Part shown: one piece after another, positions 25,210-35,192 of the stretch | How positions within the stretch are numbered: the first letter of the stretch is position 1 | Layout of the letters: the number at the start of each line of letters is the position of its first letter | Origin: Jatrophihabitans sp. | GTDB lineage: Bacteria > Actinomycetota > Actinomycetes > Mycobacteriales > Jatrophihabitantaceae | Assembly (NCBI GenBank): GCA_036399055.1 | Contig: DASWNX010000004.1 | Span: 1-64,000 of the forward strand | Length of the DNA stretch: 64,000 nt | Reading direction: 5' to 3' | Notes under the pieces: generated by a model | Database searches by the model: none | What the model saw: the letters and a program-made list of their open reading frames with translations, nothing else | What the model was told of the DNA's origin: nothing | Program-made: the position numbers and the translations under genes

Positions 25210-26547
25210 ATGGCGACTGAGACGCAGTCGGAGAGCGCCGGAATCTGGGCCACCTTCATCGAGTCGCCGGTCGCGGTCAAGGCGATCATCGGCGGCGTGT
25301 TCGTCAACCGGGTAGGTGGCTTCCTCAACATCTTCCTGGTCCTCTACCTGATCGCCGAGGGGTACTCGGCCTCCCAAGCCGCGCTGGGACTGGGCAGCTA
25401 CGGCGTCGGCGGCGTGATCGGCGTGCTGGTCGGCGGGATGCTCGCCGACCGGCTCGGCGCCCGCAACGCCACGGTGCTCAGCATGTCCAGCTCGGCGGTG
25501 CTGATCGCCTCGCTGCTCTATCTGCACGACTACCTGTTGCTGCTGATCGCGGTCGGGCTGGTGGGCCTGGTCAGCCAGATCTTCCGGCCGGCGTCGGCGA
25601 CCCTGCTCTCGGAGCTGACGTCTGAGAGCCGGCAGGTGATGATCTTCGCGATGTACCGGTTCGGGCTGAACGTCGGCGCCACCGTCGCCCCGTTGCTCGG
25701 GTTCGCGCTCTACAACCTCGACCACCAGCGGTTCACCCTGCTGTTCTGGGGCGAGGCGCTGGTCGCGCTGGTCTACGCGGGCCTGGCGATGGCGACCCTG
25801 CCGCGCCGGGCCAGCCGCGCTGGCGGGACCGACGACGCCGAGCCGACCGGCGGGTACCTCGACGTCCTGCGGGACCGGCGTTACGTGCTGTTCCTGGTCG
25901 CGGCGCTGATCAACTCCGCCATCTACATGCAGTACCTGTCCACGCTGCCGCTGGACGTCAAGGCCGAGGGCGTCCCGATCTTCTGGTACACCTTCGCGGT
26001 CGCCCTGAACGGCGGCCTGGTGATCGCCTTCGAGTTGCCGCTGACCAAGCTCACCCAGAAGTGGCCGATGAAGCTCACGACCGGCCTGGCCTTCCTGCTG
26101 ATCCCGATCGGCGTCGGCTTCTACGGGATGCCCCTGGGCCCGGCGGTGATCATCATCGGCACCCTGATCTGGACCACCGCCGAGGTGTCCGGCGCCCCGT
26201 CGGTGTTCGCCTACCCCGCGATGGCCGGCCCCGCGCACCTGAGGGGCCGTTACATCGGCAGCTTCCAGTTCATGTTCGCGCTGGGCTCGGCGCTCGGGCC
26301 GATGATCGGCGGCGCGCTGTTCACCCAGCTCGGACACCGGGTCTGGCTGGTCCTGGGACTGGGTGGCCTGCTGGCGGTGCCATTGGGCCTGGCCGGGGTC
26401 CGCAGCACAGCCAAGCCACCCGCCGCCGAGGAACCGGCGGCGGAGTCGGCCACCGCGCCGCCGGCGTCGCAAGATCTGGCGACCGCGCAGCCGCCGGTCG
26501 AGCTGCCGCCGGGCGGCCTCTCGGTCGCCGAACGCCCGCCGGGTTGA
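25210..26547 (+). CDS. Major facilitator superfamily transporter
   Basis: A 445-residue membrane protein with about 12 helices. The motif between TM2 and TM3 is GGMLADRLGARNATVLSM, a good MFS motif A. The central loop (RRASRAGGTDDAEPTGGYLDVLRDRRY) joins the two halves. The Pro/Ala-rich C-terminal tail (about 400-445) is cytoplasmic. Drug or metabolite efflux is the likely role. It stands alone with its own upstream gap. Confidence 0.88.
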   Translation: MATETQSESAGIWATFIESPVAVKAIIGGVFVNRVGGFLNIFLVLYLIAEGYSASQAALGLGSYGVGGVIGVLVGGMLADRLGARNATVLSMSSSAVLIASLLYLHDYLLLLIAVGLVGLVSQIFRPASATLLSELTSESRQVMIFAMYRFGLNVGATVAPLLGFALYNLDHQRFTLLFWGEALVALVYAGLAMATLPRRASRAGGTDDAEPTGGYLDVLRDRRYVLFLVAALINSAIYMQYLSTLPLDVKAEGVPIFWYTFAVALNGGLVIAFELPLTKLTQKWPMKLTTGLAFLLIPIGVGFYGMPLGPAVIIIGTLIWTTAEVSGAPSVFAYPAMAGPAHLRGRYIGSFQFMFALGSALGPMIGGALFTQLGHRVWLVLGLGGLLAVPLGLAGVRSTAKPPAAEEPAAESATAPPASQDLATAQPPVELPPGGLSVAERPPG

Positions 26548-26768
26548 CGCGAGCCGATGGGCACGCGCGCAGACGGCGCCCGCCGCCTACCTCAAGGCCT
26601 CGGCTGAGTGCTCGGCGTAACACTTGCGCGTCCGCGTCGTTGAGCTTGCGTGATGTGGGTGATAAAACCACCCATCTGATATGAGTTGCGGTCTAAGGCT
26701 AACGCGCAGGGCGTCTTCGGACCGCGCCACACGTGTCGAGCGCGCCGAGAGGCGCAGAGGAGCTGATG

Positions 26769-27392
26769 ATGGCGGCAGAGCTGACCCCGATGTCTGCAGA
26801 CGAACTGGCTGCCGAAGGCGCCACCGCGCTTCCTGACAAGGAGGTCATGTCGCTGCTGGATCTCAACGCCAACCTCGACCTGGCCCTGGACGTCGCGGCG
26901 CCGATCGACCTCGCGGTCGCGGCGAATGCCAACATCGCCGCGCCGATCAACGCCTCGGTGGGCGCCAATGTGCTGTCGGTGGGCTCCACCGCCGGCGCCC
27001 AGGCGCTGCAGGGCGCAGAGATCTCACAGGGCATCACCGGTGACGCCGCGGCGACCTCCGACCAGACCAGCGGCATCGACCAGGGCGCCGAGCCTGCTGA
27101 CACCGCGATCCCGGCGCCGGTTCCCACGCCGTCGGATGCGCTGGACGGCGACCTGCTCAACGTCAACGTCGACCTCAACGGCGACCTAGATATCGCCGCG
27201 CCGATCAACGGCGCGATCGCGGCCAACGCCAACGCCGCGGCGCCCATCAACGCCGCCGTGTCGGCCAACATCGGCTCGATCGACTCGAGCGCCGGGGCGG
27301 TCTCGCAGCAGGCGGCCGTGATCAACCAGGACATCACCGGTGACGCGACCGCCGACGCGACCCAAGACTCCACGATCGACCAGCAGTCCTAA
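26769..27392 (+). CDS. Protein with two tandem ~77-residue AAPI-type repeats, function unknown
   Basis: A 207-residue acidic protein with no Cys, no signal peptide and almost no aromatic residues. After a 25-residue leader ending DKEVMSLL, two copies of one module align over their full length: LLDLNANLDLALDVAAPID...SQGITGDAAATSDQTSGIDQ and LLNVNVDLNGDLDIAAPIN...NQDITGDATADATQDSTIDQ. The motif AAPI(D/N)xxVAANANxAAPINA recurs. ATG 26769 has AGAGGAG at six-nt spacing. It stops six bp before the M50 protease gene, so the two are coupled. A structural or substrate protein handled by that protease is a plausible inference. Confidence 0.7.
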   Translation: MAAELTPMSADELAAEGATALPDKEVMSLLDLNANLDLALDVAAPIDLAVAANANIAAPINASVGANVLSVGSTAGAQALQGAEISQGITGDAAATSDQTSGIDQGAEPADTAIPAPVPTPSDALDGDLLNVNVDLNGDLDIAAPINGAIAANANAAAPINAAVSANIGSIDSSAGAVSQQAAVINQDITGDATADATQDSTIDQQS

Positions 27393-27398
27393 CGCCGG

Positions 27399-29819
27399 GT
27401 GAGCGTCGTCAGTGGAGCTGCCGGCGGCGGGGGCCCGCAAGCGCCGGCCGGCCGGCCGCTCGAAGGCGGGTCAGCCACGCCGGACGGCTCGAGCGAGGTC
27501 CCGGTCCAGGCCTCCGGCCTGCAGCTGATCGGTCAGACGCCGGGCTCGGGCTATCGCAAGCCGCCCTCGCTGGCACGCCGGGCCGACGGGCAGATGCTGC
27601 AGCTGACGAGCCTGCTGTACCGGACCCTGGAAGCCATCGACGGCCAGCGCGGCTACGACGAGATCGCCGCGCACGTCAGCGCCGGCTCTGATCGGTCGAT
27701 CACCGCGGCCGACGCGCGGATGCTGGTCGAGTCCAAGCTGCGCCCGCTCGGCGTGGTGCGCCTGGCCGACGGCTCGCAACCGGAGCTGCGCAGGTCCAAT
27801 CCGCTGCTGGCCCTGCGGTTTCGGTGGGTGGTCTCCGACCCGGCCGTGACCCGGCGGATCACCGCCCCGTTCGGCTGGCTGTTCAACCCGCTGGTCGTCA
27901 CGGCGGTGCTGGTGGCCTTCGTCGGAGTGTGCAAGTGGCTGCTCTTCGATCGGGGCCTGGCACTGGCCGCCCACCAGGCCTTCGACAGGCCCGGCCTGCT
28001 GCTGACCGTCTTCGCGATCACGGTGGCCTCGGCCGGCTTTCACGAGTTCGGCCATGCCGCGGCCGCCCGCTACGGCGGCGCCACGCCGGGCGCGATGGGC
28101 GCCGGGCTGTACCTGGTCTGGCCGGCGTTCTACACCGACGTCACCGACAGCTACCGGCTCGGACGCGGCGGCCGGATCCGCACCGACCTCGGTGGGCTGT
28201 ACTTCAACGCGCTGCTGTCCGTGGCGATGTTCGGGCTCTGGAGCCTGACCGGCTGGGACGCGATGCTGCTGGTGATCGGCGCCCAACTGGTGCAGATGGT
28301 CCGGCAGCTGCCGCCGCTGGTGCGCTTCGACGGCTACCACCTGCTCGCCGACATCACCGGGGTGCCCGACCTGTTCCATCGGATCAAGCCGACGTTGCTC
28401 GGCCTGCTGCCCAGCCACTGGGGCGATGAGGAGTCCAAGGTCCTCAAGCCCTGGGCCAGGGCGGTGGTGACGATCTGGGTGCTGCTGGTCGTTCCGCTGC
28501 TCCTGCTCGTCGCGCTGGTCACGGTGCTCAGCCTGCCGCGCATCCTGGCCACCGCGGCGGTCAGCTTCCAGCGGCAGTTCAGCGCCATGCTGGAGCGCTT
28601 CGGCGCCTTCGACCTGGCGGGCGGGCTGGTCAAGCTGCTGGCCGTGGTCGCCGTGGGACTGCCCATCCTGGGCATCGGCTACCTGCTCGTCCGGGTGGTC
28701 AGGCAACTGAGCGGCGCGATCTGGCGGGCCACCGCGGGCAAGCCCGGGCGTCGGGCGCTGGCCGGGCTGCTGGCCGCGGTGGTGCTGCTGGCGCTGATCT
28801 TCGTCTGGTGGCCGCGGGGCAACTACCGCCCGATCCAGTCCTACGAGCGGGGCACTATCGGCCAGATCGTGCCGGCCGCCTCGCACACCGAGTCAGCCGG
28901 CCTGCGAGAGGGCCGGCAGGACTCGGCGGTGACGCTCTGGCCCGCTGACGCCGGCCCGCTGCCCAGCGCCGAGAAGCCGGCCCTGTCGCTGGTGCTGGTC
29001 CCACGCTCGAACACCCCGGACGGCAAGCTCGCGCCGACCTGGGTCTTTCCGTTCAACCGCCCGGCCGCGCCCGGACCGGGTGACAACCAGGCGCTGGCGG
29101 TCAACACCTCCGACGGCACGGTGGTCTATGACGTCGCGTTCGCCCTGGTGTGGGCCGACCAGAACACGGTCCTGAACAAGAACGAGGCCTACGCCTTCGC
29201 CAGCTGCAACGCCTGCAAGGCCACCGCGATCAGCTTTCAGGTGGTGTTGATCCTCGGAAACGCCAACGTCGTGGTGCCGCAGAACATCTCAGCCGCGGTG
29301 ACCTACCAGTGCGTGTCCTGTGTGACCCAGGCCCTGGCGGTGCAACTCGTCCTGAGCGTGTCCGCTGTCCCCAGCGCGGCTGAGATCGCCGACGTCCAGG
29401 CGCTCTGGCGTGAGATCGAAGCGTTCGCCGGGCAGTTGCGAGGCCTGTCCTTCGCCGAGATCCATGCCCGGCTGATCGGGTACCAGAAGCGGCTGCTCGA
29501 CGTCATCACCCAGTACGCCCCGGGTGGGGCAGGGGCGGTCTCCAGCAGCAGCCCCGGCTCCGGGTCGCCGTCCGCGCCCGGCGTCAGCGGTTCGGGGGCG
29601 CCGCCGAGCGGCAGCCTCCCCGCGAGCACGGCTCCGGGCGAGAGCTCGATGAGCCCTTCCGGGTCGGGTCTCGGGTCGCCCGGGGCGTCGGAGTCCGCGT
29701 CAGAGTCTGCCTCGCAGACCGGCTCTGCGTCAGAGTCGGCCTCGGAGACCGTGTCGCCGCCCGAGGCGAGCACCGCCGTCCCCACCGAGTCCGCGGGCAC
29801 ACCCACCTCCACTCCCTGA
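27399..29819 (+). CDS. M50-family membrane metalloprotease (putative peptide zinc metalloprotease) with PqqD-like N-domain and double-CxxC C-domain
   Basis: An 806-residue membrane protein. Residues 60-125 look like a PqqD/winged-helix domain ([22 protein letters not shown]). The M50 core follows with the zinc motif HEFGH (H215, E216, H219) inside a membrane helix and the distal [11 protein letters not shown] ligand segment. Several more helices run to about residue 475. The outer part has two CxxC pairs ([10 protein letters not shown] and [10 protein letters not shown]) in a beta-rich domain, then a Ser/Pro/Glu-rich tail. This architecture is found near ribosomal-peptide systems and in actinobacterial envelope loci. 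GTG 27399 follows the repeat protein by six bp. Confidence 0.85.
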   Translation: MSVVSGAAGGGGPQAPAGRPLEGGSATPDGSSEVPVQASGLQLIGQTPGSGYRKPPSLARRADGQMLQLTSLLYRTLEAIDGQRGYDEIAAHVSAGSDRSITAADARMLVESKLRPLGVVRLADGSQPELRRSNPLLALRFRWVVSDPAVTRRITAPFGWLFNPLVVTAVLVAFVGVCKWLLFDRGLALAAHQAFDRPGLLLTVFAITVASAGFHEFGHAAAARYGGATPGAMGAGLYLVWPAFYTDVTDSYRLGRGGRIRTDLGGLYFNALLSVAMFGLWSLTGWDAMLLVIGAQLVQMVRQLPPLVRFDGYHLLADITGVPDLFHRIKPTLLGLLPSHWGDEESKVLKPWARAVVTIWVLLVVPLLLLVALVTVLSLPRILATAAVSFQRQFSAMLERFGAFDLAGGLVKLLAVVAVGLPILGIGYLLVRVVRQLSGAIWRATAGKPGRRALAGLLAAVVLLALIFVWWPRGNYRPIQSYERGTIGQIVPAASHTESAGLREGRQDSAVTLWPADAGPLPSAEKPALSLVLVPRSNTPDGKLAPTWVFPFNRPAAPGPGDNQALAVNTSDGTVVYDVAFALVWADQNTVLNKNEAYAFASCNACKATAISFQVVLILGNANVVVPQNISAAVTYQCVSCVTQALAVQLVLSVSAVPSAAEIADVQALWREIEAFAGQLRGLSFAEIHARLIGYQKRLLDVITQYAPGGAGAVSSSSPGSGSPSAPGVSGSGAPPSGSLPASTAPGESSMSPSGSGLGSPGASESASESASQTGSASESASETVSPPEASTAVPTESAGTPTSTP

Positions 29820-29853
29820 CGACTACCGTTGTAAGCAGCGCGGTGGCCGGCTG

Positions 29854-29868
29854 TAGACACTTCGTCTA
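29854..29868 (+). terminator. Short hairpin after the M50 gene
   Basis: TAGAC-ACTTC-GTCTA forms a small stem 35 nt after the stop. It is weak, and it could instead belong to the leader of the cysD transcript. No known sulfur riboswitch motif was recognised between here and 30017. Confidence 0.3.
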
Positions 29869-29945
29869 TGGACTCGGAAAGCCTCGCCCGGAAGGGGCAC
29901 GGTGGAAGTCAACGCACGGCTTACCCGCTAAGTACCAAATTGTCT

Positions 29946-29951
29946 TAATAT
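29946..29951 (+). promoter_or_regulatory. Candidate -10 box of the cysD-cysNC operon
   Basis: TAATAT sits in the only AT-rich patch upstream of cysD. The -35 is unclear; TTACCC at 29921 is 19 nt away. It lies about 65 nt before the small upstream ORF at 30018. Confidence 0.4.
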
Positions 29952-30017
29952 TGGAGCAAGGTCGGGGTCAGCGACGGCCGACGCCGGCAGGAGCGATCGC
30001 TAGAGCGGGGAGTCGAC

Positions 30018-30086
30018 ATGACCAGCACCGATCCGCCTCTGGAACGTGCGGTCGCTCAAGCGTGCGGACGGGGCGCGCTGTGCTGA
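30018..30086 (+). CDS. Upstream ORF overlapping the cysD start (22 codons, ends Cys-stop)
   Basis: ATG 30018 is preceded by GGGGAG with a five-to-six-nt spacer, better than the site of cysD itself. The frame encodes [16 protein letters not shown]... with Cys at codon 16 and as the very last residue (22). Its TGA (30084-30086) lies 4 nt past the start of cysD at 30080, so ribosomes terminating here would be placed on the cysD start. Cysteine codons in a leader of a sulfur-assimilation operon suggest attenuation or coupling. It could alternatively be the ancestral CysD N-terminus put out of frame. Confidence 0.45.
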   Translation: MTSTDPPLERAVAQACGRGALC

Positions 30087-30976
30087 CCCACCTGCAGTTG
30101 CTGGAGGCCGAGAGCATCCACATCATCCGAGAGGCGGTCGCCGAGAGCGAGCGGCCGGTGATGCTGTACTCGATCGGCAAGGACAGCACGGTGATGTTGC
30201 ACCTGGCCCGCAAGGCGTTCTTTCCAGCTCCGCCGCCGTTTCCGCTGATGCATGTGGACACCACCTGGAAGTTCCGGGAGATGTACGCCTTCCGCGACCG
30301 GGTGGCGGCGGAGACGAAGATGGAATTGATCGTGCACCAGAACCCTGACGCGCTGGCCCGGGGCATCAACCCGTTCACGCACGGCTCGGCGGTGCACACC
30401 GACATCTGGAAGACCGAGGGACTGCGGCAGGCGCTGGACAAGCACCGGGTCGACCTGGCTTTCGGCGGCGCGCGCCGGGACGAGGAGAAGTCCCGCGCGA
30501 AGGAGCGGGTGTTTTCCGTCCGCACGGCCGAGCACCGGTGGGATCCGAAGCTGCAGCGTCCGGAGTTGTGGCAGCTCTACAACGGCCGCACGAAGCTGGG
30601 TGAGAACCTGCGGGTGTTCCCGCTGTCGAACTGGACCGAGCTGGACGTCTGGCAGTACATCAGACAGGAGCAGCTCGAGGTGGTGCCGCTCTATCTGGCC
30701 GCGCCGCGGCCGGTGGTGGAGCGCGACGGCATGTTGATCATGGTCGATGACGACCGCTTCCCCCTCGCCGAAGGCGAGAAGCCGACCATGCGGCAGGTCC
30801 GCTTCCGCACCCTGGGCTGTTACCCGCTGTCCGGGGCGGTGGAGAGCACGGCCACCACGATCGCCGACATCATCGGCGAGATGCTGGTGACCACCACCTC
30901 GGAGCGGCAGGGCCGGCTGATCGACCACGACTCGACCGGTTCCATGGAGCGCAAGAAGCAGGACGGGTACTTCTGA
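30080..30976 (+). CDS. cysD: Sulfate adenylyltransferase small subunit
   Basis: A 298-residue subunit of ATP sulfurylase, which with CysN makes adenosine 5'-phosphosulfate from sulfate and ATP. From GTG 30080 the protein reads [18 protein letters not shown], matching the E. coli CysD start closely. The PP-loop is [11 protein letters not shown]. Conserved [15 protein letters not shown], the [13 protein letters not shown] segment and the C-terminal [12 protein letters not shown] are all present. GGACGGGG precedes the GTG at six nt. Frames further upstream have no homology. It overlaps cysNC by one nt. Confidence 0.95.
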   Translation: MLTHLQLLEAESIHIIREAVAESERPVMLYSIGKDSTVMLHLARKAFFPAPPPFPLMHVDTTWKFREMYAFRDRVAAETKMELIVHQNPDALARGINPFTHGSAVHTDIWKTEGLRQALDKHRVDLAFGGARRDEEKSRAKERVFSVRTAEHRWDPKLQRPELWQLYNGRTKLGENLRVFPLSNWTELDVWQYIRQEQLEVVPLYLAAPRPVVERDGMLIMVDDDRFPLAEGEKPTMRQVRFRTLGCYPLSGAVESTATTIADIIGEMLVTTTSERQGRLIDHDSTGSMERKKQDGYF

Positions 30977-32880
30977 TGACGGGTCTGACCGAGCCGATCG
31001 CCGACATCGAGGGCTACCTCGACGCCCACGAGCGCAAGTCGCTGCTGCGCTTCATCACCTGTGGCAGCGTCGACGACGGCAAGAGCACCCTGATCGGCCG
31101 GTTGCTCTACGAGTCGAAGATGATCTTCGACGACCAGCTCAGCGCGCTGGAGGCGGACTCGCGGCGGTTCGGCACCCAGGGCGGCGAGCTGGACCTGGCG
31201 TTGCTGGTGGACGGGCTGAGCGCTGAGCGGGAGCAGGGCATCACCATCGACGTCGCGTACCGGTTCTTCGCCACCGAGCTACGCAAGTTCATCGTGGCCG
31301 ACACCCCGGGCCACGAGCAGTACACCCGCAACATGGTCACCGGCGCCTCCACCGCCGAGCTCGCCGTGATCCTGGTCGACGCCCAGCGCGGCGTGCTGAC
31401 CCAGACCCGCCGGCACACTTTCCTGGTGTCGCTGCTGGGCATCACCGACATCGTGCTGGCCATCAACAAGATGGACCTGGTGGACTTCGACCAGGCCCGC
31501 GCCGAGCAGATAGCGGAGGAGTACCGGCAGTTCGCCGCGCAGCTCGGCCTGAGTGAGATCACCGTCATCCCGATGTCGGCGGTCCGCGGCGACAACGTGG
31601 TCACCCGCAGCCCCGCGATGCCCTGGCACGCCGGGCCGTCGCTGATGGAGCACCTCAACACCGTTCAGCCCCGCCGGAGCGCCACCGCGGCGGCGGAGCC
31701 GTTCCGGCTGCAGGTGCAGATGGTGTCGCGCCCGGACCACACCTTCCGCGGCTTCGCCGGACGCGTGGTGCGCGGCTCGGTCCGCCCGGGCGACGCGGTG
31801 ATGGCGCAGCCGGCCGGCACGCCCGCCACCGTCGAGCGCGTCGTCACCTTCGACGGCGACCTGCCCGAGGCGGTGACCGGCCAGTCGATCACGCTGACCC
31901 TGACCGAGGAGGTGGACGTCAGCCGGGGCGACGTGCTCTCTGCCGCCAGCGAACCGGCCGGCGTGGCCGACCAGTTCGAAGCGGACGTGGTCTGGATGTC
32001 GGAGCAGGCGATGCTGCCCGGCCGGCGTTACCTGGTCAAGCTCGGCACCCGGACCGCGGGCGCGGTGTTCAGCCGGCCCAAGTACCGGATCAACGTCGAC
32101 AACCTGGACCGGATGGCCGCGACCACTCTCGGCCTGAACGACATCGCGGTCTGCGCGCTCAGCCTCGATCGGCCGCTGGTCTATGACACCTATGAGCACA
32201 ACCGTGACATGGGCGGCTTCCTCATCATGGACCGGTTGACCAACGACACCCTCGGAGCGGGCATGCTCCGACTGGAGCTGCGCCGCTCGGCCAACATCCG
32301 CCGGCAGCACGTCGAGGTGAACAAGCAGGCCCGGGCCCGGCTGACCGGCCATCAGCCGGCCGTCGTCTGGCTCACCGGCCTGTCCGGCGCCGGCAAGTCC
32401 ACCATCGCCAACCTGGTCGAGGCCAAGCTGCACGCCCTGCACTGCCACACCTACCTGCTCGACGGCGACAACGTCCGGCACGGGCTCAACCGCGACCTCG
32501 GCTTCACCGAGGCCGACCGCGTCGAGAACATCCGGCGCATGGGCGAGGTGGCCGCGCTGATGGCCGACGCGGGCCTCATCGTGCTGGTCTCGGCGATTTC
32601 GCCCTACCGCGGCGACCGCGACCAGGCCCGGGCGCTGGTGGGGGAGAACGAGTTCCTCGAAGTCCACGTCGACACCCCGCTCGAGGTCGCCGAGTCTCGC
32701 GACCCCAAGGGCCTGTACGCCAAGGCCCGGCGGGGCGAGCTGCCGAACTTCACCGGGATCGACTCCGCCTACGAGGCGCCCATCCAACCCGAGGTGCGCA
32801 TCGACACGACCAGTGTCACTCCCGAAGAGGCCGCCGATGAGGTGGTGGCCGGTCTGCGCCGGCTGGGAGTGCTGAGCTAG
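30976..32880 (+). CDS. cysNC: Bifunctional sulfate adenylyltransferase GTPase subunit / APS kinase
   Basis: A 634-residue fusion. The N-terminal CysN GTPase has P-loop GSVDDGKST (about 27-35), the DTPGHEQY switch and NKMDLVDF guanine motif, followed by two beta-barrel domains. The C-terminal CysC kinase (about 450-634) has P-loop [25 protein letters not shown] and the [12 protein letters not shown] segment. Together with CysD it takes sulfate to PAPS. The fusion is typical of actinobacteria. No reductase (cysH) is in the window. Confidence 0.95.
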   Translation: MTGLTEPIADIEGYLDAHERKSLLRFITCGSVDDGKSTLIGRLLYESKMIFDDQLSALEADSRRFGTQGGELDLALLVDGLSAEREQGITIDVAYRFFATELRKFIVADTPGHEQYTRNMVTGASTAELAVILVDAQRGVLTQTRRHTFLVSLLGITDIVLAINKMDLVDFDQARAEQIAEEYRQFAAQLGLSEITVIPMSAVRGDNVVTRSPAMPWHAGPSLMEHLNTVQPRRSATAAAEPFRLQVQMVSRPDHTFRGFAGRVVRGSVRPGDAVMAQPAGTPATVERVVTFDGDLPEAVTGQSITLTLTEEVDVSRGDVLSAASEPAGVADQFEADVVWMSEQAMLPGRRYLVKLGTRTAGAVFSRPKYRINVDNLDRMAATTLGLNDIAVCALSLDRPLVYDTYEHNRDMGGFLIMDRLTNDTLGAGMLRLELRRSANIRRQHVEVNKQARARLTGHQPAVVWLTGLSGAGKSTIANLVEAKLHALHCHTYLLDGDNVRHGLNRDLGFTEADRVENIRRMGEVAALMADAGLIVLVSAISPYRGDRDQARALVGENEFLEVHVDTPLEVAESRDPKGLYAKARRGELPNFTGIDSAYEAPIQPEVRIDTTSVTPEEAADEVVAGLRRLGVLS

Positions 32881-32895
32881 CCGAGCAGCCGCATT

Positions 32896-32917
32896 CCGGC
32901 GCGCGCGGCAGCGCCGG
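32896..32917 (+). terminator. Hairpin after cysNC
   Basis: CCGGCGC (32896-32902) pairs with GCGCCGG (32911-32917) over an 8-nt loop, 15 nt after the stop. No T-tract follows. The remaining gap to 33173 is partly AT-rich (32998-33050) and probably holds the promoter of the peptide transporter genes; I see no gene in it. Confidence 0.4.
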
Positions 32918-33173
32918 CGAGCTGTCCTCGACCGTGGATGGGCAGTCGCTGGAGCGGGTCCATGAACCGACTCGCTCAAGCCTCAGCGATCCTGGTGATA
33001 TCTACCATATACAGACATTGCGCACGAAAGGCGTTAACCTTACGAAACTAACCTTCTGAAGTGCTGAGCCGCGTCGTGGGGTCACCGGCAGGAATGCCTA
33101 CTGAAATCAGTGGGTCCGTGGCCCGGATTGACGACCGCCTCGGCCGCGATCGAGGCGGCGAAAGGCTGTGCGC

Positions 33174-34172
33174 ATGGTCGAGCTGGGCGCGGCAAGCGCC
33201 GCCGAGGCCGAGCGGGACAGCCCGTCACTGCCGGTCGGTGCGCCCGGTGGTCAGTGGTCACGCGGCTGGGCCCGGTTACGCGCCCAGCGGTGGGGCCTTG
33301 CCGGCGGGCTGGCGGTGCTTGGGCTCATCGGGGCCGGCCTCTGCGCGCCGCTGCTGGTGCGGCTCGAAGGGCAGGACCCTTACACCTACCATCTGGACCT
33401 GCTCGACGACACCCGCGGCAATGCCCCGCGCGGCCGGTTCGGCGGGGTCAGCGCGGCGCACTGGTTCGGAGTGGAACCGCTGACCGGCCGCGACCTGTTC
33501 GCCATCGCGCTGTACGGGTTGCGCACTTCGCTGCTGGTCGGCATCACGGCCACTGCTGTGGCGGTGCTGATCGGCCTGCTCGTCGGCCTGCTGGCCGGCT
33601 ATGCCGGCGGGATCACCGACTCGGTGCTGAGCCGGTTCATGGACGTGATGTTCGCCTTTCCAGGCTTGGTGTTCATGATCGCGCTGACCGCGTTGGTGCC
33701 GGACTCGCTGCCCCGGGTGCTGGTGGTGGTGGCGGTGATCGCGGCCTTCGGCTGGACCGCGATCGCGCGGGTGGTGCGCGCTCAGACGCTGGCGCTGATG
33801 AACCGGGAGTTCGTGTTGGCTGCCCGCTCGCTCGGCGCCGGCTGGCGGTGGATCCTGATGCGGGAGGTGCTGCCGAACCTGGCCTCGACCGTGATCGTGT
33901 TCGCCAGCCTCTCGGTGCCGGCCGCGGTCGGCACCGAAGCGGCGTTGTCCTTTCTCGGGGTCGGCATCCCGCCACCGGCCCCGGACCTCGGCCGCTCGAT
34001 CAGCGACGCCGTCGCCTGGGTGCAGGGCGATCCGATGTTCCTGCTGTTCCCGGCCGGCCTGCTGTTCGCCACGGTGCTGGGGTTCAACCTGCTCGGCGAC
34101 GGCCTGCGCGACGCGCTGGACCCGCGCACCGACCGGATGGTCCGAACCGGACGGCGGGGCAGGGCCCGATGA
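33174..34172 (+). CDS. Peptide/nickel-type ABC transporter permease (DppC-like)
   Basis: A 332-residue inner-membrane permease. It has the DppC layout: one N-terminal helix (LAGGLAVLGLIGAGLCAPLL), a periplasmic region with HWFGVEPLTGRDLF, then five helices. The EAA loop is REFVLAARSLGAGWRWILMREVLPNL. ATG 33174 has AAAGG eight nt upstream. Unusually the DppC-type gene comes before the DppB-type gene; the two overlap by 4 nt. Confidence 0.88.
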   Translation: MVELGAASAAEAERDSPSLPVGAPGGQWSRGWARLRAQRWGLAGGLAVLGLIGAGLCAPLLVRLEGQDPYTYHLDLLDDTRGNAPRGRFGGVSAAHWFGVEPLTGRDLFAIALYGLRTSLLVGITATAVAVLIGLLVGLLAGYAGGITDSVLSRFMDVMFAFPGLVFMIALTALVPDSLPRVLVVVAVIAAFGWTAIARVVRAQTLALMNREFVLAARSLGAGWRWILMREVLPNLASTVIVFASLSVPAAVGTEAALSFLGVGIPPPAPDLGRSISDAVAWVQGDPMFLLFPAGLLFATVLGFNLLGDGLRDALDPRTDRMVRTGRRGRAR

Positions 34173-35155
34173 CCCGGTACCTGCTGCGCCGGATCGGTGG
34201 CGTGCTGGTGGTGATGCTGCTGGTGACCGCCGTCGCCTACCTGGTGTTCTTCCTGCTGCCGTCGGATCCGGCCAGGCTGTCCTGCGGCAAGCCGTGCACC
34301 CCGGACCAGTTGGCCCAGGTGCGCGCGCTGCTCGGTTACGACCATTCGGTGCCGGCGCAGTACCTGCAGTACCTGCGCGGGATCGTGCTGGGCCGCGATT
34401 ACGGCAGTGGGGCGGCCGGCCTGCACTGCCCGGCGCCCTGCTTCGGCTACTCCTTCCCGCAGGGCCGCCCAGTCACCGCGCTGATCGCAGACCGGTTTCC
34501 GGTGACGCTGTCGATCGCGGTGGGCGCCGCGCTGCTGTGGCTGGTGACCGGTGTGCTGGCCGGCCTGGTCAGCGCGCTCTATCGCGACAGCTGGCTGGAC
34601 CGCCTGGTGACCGTCGGCACGCTGGGCGGGGTCTCGGCGCCGACCTTCCTGGTCGGGTTGGTGGGCATCCTGGTCTTCGGGTTCCGGTTCAACGTGCTGC
34701 CGGTCAACGGCTATGTCGCGCTCACCGACGACCCGGCGCAGTGGGCGTTTCACCTGATCCTGCCGTGGTGCACGCTGGCCTTCGTCTTCGCCGCGATCTA
34801 TGCCCGGCTGACCCGTACCCAGTTGCTGGAAGTGCTCAGCGAGGACTACATCGCGATGGCCAGGGCCAAGGGCCTCAGCCGGCGGCGGGTGTTCGTCCAC
34901 CACGCGCTGCGGGCCGGGCTGACCCCGGTGCTGACGCTGTTCGCGCTGGACCTGGGCGGTCTGCTCGGCGGCGCGGTGATCACCGAGAAGGTGTTCGGCA
35001 TGCAGGGCCTGGGGGCGTTGCTGATCGACGCGGTGGCCAGCTCCGACCTGCCGGTGGTGGTCGGCTGCACGGTGTTCGCCGGGCTGCTGATCGTGCTGGC
35101 CAACCTGGCCGTCGACCTGCTCTACGGCTATCTCGACCCGAGAGTCACCAGCTGA
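34169..35155 (+). CDS. Peptide/nickel-type ABC transporter permease (DppB-like)
   Basis: A 328-residue permease starting MTRYLLRRIGGVLVVMLLV, the standard DppB opening. The EAA loop is EDYIAMARAKGLSRRRVFVHHALR, followed by FGMQGLGALLIDAV. A Cys-containing periplasmic segment (LSCGKPCTPDQ, HCPAPCFGYSFPQG) is typical of actinobacterial members. The start overlaps the upstream permease stop (ATGA). Confidence 0.88.
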   Translation: MTRYLLRRIGGVLVVMLLVTAVAYLVFFLLPSDPARLSCGKPCTPDQLAQVRALLGYDHSVPAQYLQYLRGIVLGRDYGSGAAGLHCPAPCFGYSFPQGRPVTALIADRFPVTLSIAVGAALLWLVTGVLAGLVSALYRDSWLDRLVTVGTLGGVSAPTFLVGLVGILVFGFRFNVLPVNGYVALTDDPAQWAFHLILPWCTLAFVFAAIYARLTRTQLLEVLSEDYIAMARAKGLSRRRVFVHHALRAGLTPVLTLFALDLGGLLGGAVITEKVFGMQGLGALLIDAVASSDLPVVVGCTVFAGLLIVLANLAVDLLYGYLDPRVTS

Positions 35156-35192
35156 AGCTGGAGGCCGAACCAACCGAAGGGATCTGACGATT

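Noticed and set aside
23971..26472. 833-codon minus-strand frame opposite the radical SAM and MFS genes
   Set aside because: It crosses two unrelated real genes and their intergenic hairpin; low-complexity QHRDR-type sequence is typical of antisense GC-rich frames.
29820..30017. SAM or other sulfur riboswitch upstream of cysD
   Set aside because: I looked for the core motifs of SAM-I, SAM-II and SAM-IV riboswitches and saw none; only a small hairpin and an AT-rich promoter patch are visible.
29843..30079. Long N-terminal extension of CysD
   Set aside because: The frame is open but has no homology to CysD, and the family start aligns with GTG 30080.
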